Origin: Diogma glabrata
Lineage: Eukaryota; Arthropoda; Insecta; Diptera; Cylindrotomidae
Direction of reading: 5' to 3'
Assembly: GCA_963693315.1 (NCBI GenBank)
Contig: OY856187.1
Coordinates: forward strand, 388,816,885 to 388,880,884
DNA length: 64,000 nt
Shown here: positions 57,840-64,000 of the stretch, piece after piece
Numbering within the stretch: position 1 is the first letter of the stretch
Layout: each line of letters begins with the position of its first letter
Program-made: the position numbers and the translations under genes
The notes under the pieces: generated by a model
Seen by the model: only the letters and a program-made list of their open reading frames with translations
What the model was told of the DNA's origin: nothing
Databases searched by the model: none

Positions 57840-58870
57840 AAGTCCAAACGGCACGTATATCCGCTAGAAATAGGTAGATTTCGAGATCAGACATTTTTGT
57901 GTGCCAGAAGAATCTGATGTATCAGATTAGTTTAAACAAAACAAACTAATTTCAAACAGATATCGAACAAATTTTAAAAAGAAAATTAGCTACATAAACA
58001 AAATTATATCTATCCAATTTTGCAACAAACAAATATCAAATCTACCACACAATGGTATTGTGTGTGGCAATTTATGACACAAACCTACTCTATATCATAT
58101 GTCGTGCAATTACTGCAAAATTTCAAAATAGTTTATTTCTAAGAAAAAAAATGAATTTCTTCTATTCAAATTTTTTATTTTTTTGACTGTTATAAGGTTG
58201 ACATTGACTGTTATAAGGTTTTTGGAAATTGTAGTTGGGGATTGTTGCAAACTTTTTTGTTGAAGCCAACAAGTCAAAAACCTGTAACTGCAGAGGTATA
58301 TATTTATATGAAACGGATTAAAATGTTTCCACAGATTCTAAATTTATGAAGACTTTAAAAATATTAGTATCCAAACGGATTAAAAAAAACACTTTTTTTT
58401 CTAGTATAAAGCCTCTAGTTCCTTAACCATGTGTCAGATTTTTCTGATTTACGAACTTGTCCAAGATATTAATAAAACGCACATTTTTAGAAAAGGTTTT
58501 TTGATCTGGCTTTACAAATGCGACCGTGAGAGTGCCGGTTGTTTCAAAAAAAAAATTTTTTTTGCAAACTTTTTTGTTGGAGCCGCTCACTCAGGAACCT
58601 CTAACTGCAGAGGTCTATTTTTAAAACAAATTGATAAAAAAGATTTCAAAGATTCTAAATTTGTTAATTTTTGTGAAATATTAGTATTCAAACGGCCGTT
58701 ATAATGGTTTTAAAAAATAAATTTTTTTCAGAAAAAAGCCTTGAGTTTCTTAACCACGTGTCGGATTTTGCTGATTCACGAACTTGTCCAAGATATTATT
58801 AGAACACACAAGTACAGAAATTTTTTTTGATCTACATTAACAAATGCGACCGTGAGAGTGCCGGTCGTTT
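57840..58870 (-). repeat. right arm of the ~1.1-kb inverted repeat
   Basis: It is the inverted match of 50260-51395, from 'aaagtccaaacggcacgtat' at the inner end to 'gcgaccgtgagagtgccggt' at the outer end. It includes the two tandem units ('ggagccgctcactcagg' near 58578). The outer end runs straight into a (TA)n tract. Confidence 0.8.
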
Positions 58871-58887
58871 TCGTTTTATCTCATACC

Positions 58888-61031
<2,144 letters not shown>

Positions 61032-61744
61032 AGACTGTTTCACAAATCCACTTTTTTTGAAATGTTCAGGTCCACATCAAAAATCTGAAAGTTCTCGATG
61101 AAAAAAATTTTTCCGCCCGATCTGAGCTTTTTATCTCATTCCCAGAGTGTGCGGTTTTGCAAAACGTTCTGAATTTTGGGCTATTCATGCAGGAAATTCA
61201 AATTGAGGCTGGATACCGATACGATAACATAAAACCAAAAATACCGGGGTGGTATTCGATGGGAAATTTTCCATAAAATTCAAAAATAACCACGGTACAC
61301 ACGTTTTCTGAAGCCAAACCAAGAAAATTTGAAGCCGAAGTAAAAAAATATTGCAAATTTGCGCATTTTTCGAAATGTGGTGTCATTATTTTAACTTTTT
61401 GTCATGCTAACCACCACATTTAACGATTTTATCTCATAAACAATTTTATTAGCTTGCCAACAAAAAAAATCTTAGGTCTTTTGGTGGTCTAGATCGAGAG
61501 ATATCTCACTTTTAGTGAAGTCGTATTTTCCAGAATTTAGGCTAAGAGGCTTCATAATTTTACAAAATCTACATAATAAAATATACAAAATTATCATTTT
61601 CATTTGAAAACTTTTTATTTTACTTTTGATAAATGATATTTTAATTATGGCAAGTCCCTTCAGTTCAAATACAATTCCTTTTAAAACGTTAACATAGTAC
61701 GCATTTTTAGGATTTCTTTTAATTTTAAGAAAGTTGTTCAAAGG

Positions 61745-61938
61745 TTTGTATTAGTTTCGTTTTATTTCTAGTAGGAAACAATTGGCGATGTTGCTCTATC
61801 GCTTGGTAAATATATTATTTTTGATCTTCATCCCATGTTAAAACGGAATGATACTGTTTCATTAAACCGATAGCTCTTTCGGCAATGTCGTTTGTTATTT
61901 GAAGGAATTTGATGAATTCTTCTGCTTTTGATGGGCTT
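61745..61938 (-). pseudogene. second, broken copy of the NDIAERAIGL-type ORF
   Basis: The minus strand reads KAEEFIKFLQITNDIAERA, then LMKQYHSVLTWDEDQK, then a stop where the right arm has Gln, then continues in frame with HRQLFP. It is the inverted duplicate of 61985-62188 and starts abruptly at the palindrome centre, so it has no N-terminus. Confidence 0.65.
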
Positions 61939-62188
61939 CCTGAAAGTAGATCCGTCTCTATGGCCGGAAAATGATGAATATTTAAAAGCAGAAGAATTCA
62001 TCAAATTCCTTCAAATAACAAACGACATTGCCGAAAGAGCTATCGGTTTAATGAAACAGTATCATTCCGTTTTAACATGGGATGAAGATCAAAAACAATT
62101 TATTTACCAAGCGATAAAGCAACATCGCCAATTGTTTCCTACTAAAAATAAAACGAAACTAATACAAACCTTTGAACAACTTTCTTAA
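61931..62188 (+). CDS. C-terminal fragment of an uncharacterised repeat-borne protein (85 residues)
   Basis: The frame runs from ATG 61931 to TAA 62188: GFLKVDPSLWPENDEYLKA, FIKFLQITNDIAERAIGLM, HSVLTWDEDQKQFIYQA and HRQLFPTKNKTKL. It is helical and charged. The 'ND.AER....L...' plus 'DE.QKQ' plus 'HR..FP' pattern is one I associate with the C-terminal ends of uncharacterised multicopy proteins in arthropods and cnidarians. That is memory, not a search. The first codons come from the palindrome spacer, so the natural N-terminus is missing. The ORF lies at the centre of the palindromic element, reading outward. Confidence 0.5.
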   Translation: MGFLKVDPSLWPENDEYLKAEEFIKFLQITNDIAERAIGLMKQYHSVLTWDEDQKQFIYQAIKQHRQLFPTKNKTKLIQTFEQLS

Positions 62189-62315
62189 AATTAAAAGAAA
62201 TCCTAAAAATGTTAACTATGTTAACGTTTTAAAAGGAATTGTATTTGAACTGAAGGGACTTGCATTAATTAAAATATCATTTATCAAAAGTAAAATAAAA
62301 AGTTTTCAAATAAAA

Positions 62316-62884
62316 ATGACAATTCAACTCACTAAATAAAGTTTCAATAAGGTCCAATCAAAACGCTTCATTTATTATTTTTTAGCAAATCAAAACGATT
62401 TGTTTCGATTATTTTTTTCTGGTAGGAAGGAACAGCGAATATTTTCGAATATTTTCCGCCTACTTAATATATTAATTTAAAACAAAAATGCACATACAAA
62501 ATTATGTAAAAATGCAATTTCCAAATAGTAAAAATGTCCATTTTCATTCATAAATGATTGCATGTTTATGTTTATTTGTCAAAAATAAATTACAAATTTA
62601 TAACATTTATGCGCCTACTAAGATGAAATAATATTTAATTTTGTTTGACAACAAAGGATTATGTTGTATGAAATAATTTTACTATTTCTGTTCGTCAAAT
62701 TGTCTGCTAAATACAACTCGTCATCAAATTATTAGTTGATTATTTTTCAACATTACCACTCATGCCATTTGAGGTCAAAAATTTCCCTCGTGCGCTACGC
62801 GCACTCGGGACCTCAAGTGACATTCGTAATAATGATTATGAAAAATAATCGACTATTATTTGACGACTCGTGATATTATATATG
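62316..62884. mobile_element. insertion in the right arm, with a foldback
   Basis: The left arm lacks this stretch: 'gaaaatgataattttg' is continuous there. Within it, about 62716-62870 is a foldback. 'gattatttttcaacatta' and 'catttgaggtc' pair with 'aatgattatgaaaaataatc' and 'gacctcaagt'. The GC-rich loop is 'tcgtgcgctacgcgcactcg', itself palindromic. Confidence 0.65.
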
Positions 62885-63451
62885 ATAATTTTGTATATTT
62901 TATTAAGTAGATTTTGTGAAATTATGAAGAAGTTGCCTTTTAGCCTAAATTCTGGAAAACACGACTTCACTAAAAGTGAGATATCTCGCGATCTAGACCA
63001 CCAAAAGACCTAAGATTTTTTTTGTTGGCAAGTTAATAAAATTGTTTATGAGATAAAATCGTTAAATGTGGTGGTTAGCATGACAAAAAGTTAAAATAAT
63101 GACACCACTTTTCGAAAAATGCGCAAATTTGCAATATTTTTTGACTTCGGCTCCAAATTTTCATGGTTAGGCTTCAGAAAACGTGAGTACCATGGTTATT
63201 TTTGAATTCTATGGAAAATTTCCCATCGAACACCACCCCGGTATTTTTGTTTTTATGTTATCGTATCGGCATCCAGCCTCAATTTGAATTTCCTGCATGA
63301 ATAGCCCAAAATTCAGGACGTTTTGCAAAACCGCACGCTCTGGGAATGAGATAAAAAGCTCAGATCGGGTGGAAAATTATTTTTTCATCGAGAACTTTCA
63401 GATTTTTGATGTGGACCTGAACATTTCAAAAAAAGTGGATTTGTGAAACAG

Positions 63452-63791
<340 letters not shown>

Positions 63792-63794
<3 letters not shown>

Positions 63795-64000
63795 TGGCGG
63801 ATTAAGTTCAGGGGGCCCTGGTGCGGGTAAAATTTTGGGGGCCCTTTATCCTCATTTTCCAAAATTGATTACTAAAAAAAGCGGTCCTCAGCTTCGAAAA
63901 AAACCCTAGTAAATTAAAGTATTTTCAAAAATTTATTTTTGATGACAAAAAAACAGAACTGAATTTCTGATGATTCAAAACTGTATGTCTGAAATCAGAA
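63792..64000 (+). mobile_element. probable start of a TIR element (CAGTGGCGGATTAA), cut by window end
   Basis: 'cagtggcggattaagttcag' followed by 'gggggccct' and later 'gggggcccttta' is a composition I associate with the termini of abundant insect DNA transposons. It follows the (TA)n directly. Only 208 bp are visible, so its class cannot be settled. Confidence 0.4.

Noticed and set aside
61198..61741. Minus-strand ORFs in the left arm of the palindrome (61198-61386, 61472-61741)
   Set aside because: Only the stretch 61745-61938 shows the family pattern. These other frames lack motifs and are not preserved in the right arm.

Overview
The window is strongly AT-rich eukaryotic DNA, about 64 kb, and most likely from an insect. 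Three things support this: spliced genes with GT-AG introns, a Tc1/mariner element of the DD41D kind, and Ty3/gypsy solo LTRs that target ATAT. The order of insect cannot be told from the sequence. There is one scaffold gap (200 N, 50040-50239). Coding density is low; most of the window is transposable elements, tandem arrays and inverted repeats inserted into one another.

Layout. 1-5 kb: a broken gypsy reverse transcriptase and two phase-compatible exons of an unidentified gene. 5.3-6.8 kb: a degenerate tandem repeat, then a GGCCAAGC-rich repeat split by a dimeric MITE with a perfect 8-bp target duplication. 9.2-12.3 kb: a foldback, then a ~150-bp tandem repeat split by an internally deleted mariner, then a solo LTR. 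17.3-19.6 kb: a ~288-bp tandem array. 21.7-22.4 kb: a minisatellite. 24.4-31.3 kb: two copies of a repeat rich in TTTTGACACACTT. One copy is split by a 1.2-kb solo LTR, and a broken gypsy RNase H/integrase lies between the two. 31.3-37.5 kb: a ~620-bp tandem repeat split by a 4.2-kb element with an 8-bp duplication, which contains gag/protease remnants. 40.7-43.5 kb: a 2.8-kb TIR element made of 148-bp units arranged head to head, again with an 8-bp duplication. 45.0-49.9 kb: a near-complete but frameshifted multi-exon gene of a large uncharacterised metazoan family. 50.3-58.9 kb: a ~1.1-kb inverted repeat enclosing a solo LTR, other repeats, an ORF of 117 residues and a non-LTR fragment. 60.8-63.8 kb: a palindromic element inserted in a (TA)n tract.

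The best-supported results are insertion events whose termini, target duplications and, in several cases, paralogous empty sites can be read in the same window. They are three hAT-type insertions with 8-bp duplications and three solo LTRs with ATAT duplications. The most interesting coding locus is 44987-49876. It has an N-terminal C-x2-C / H-x3-C finger, a helical core and a C-terminal part whose spaced acidic motifs (EEADTK, TDSDI, TGND) suggest a PIN/FEN-like nuclease fold. At least three frameshifts break its main body. I found no CRISPR array, rRNA or complete tRNA gene.
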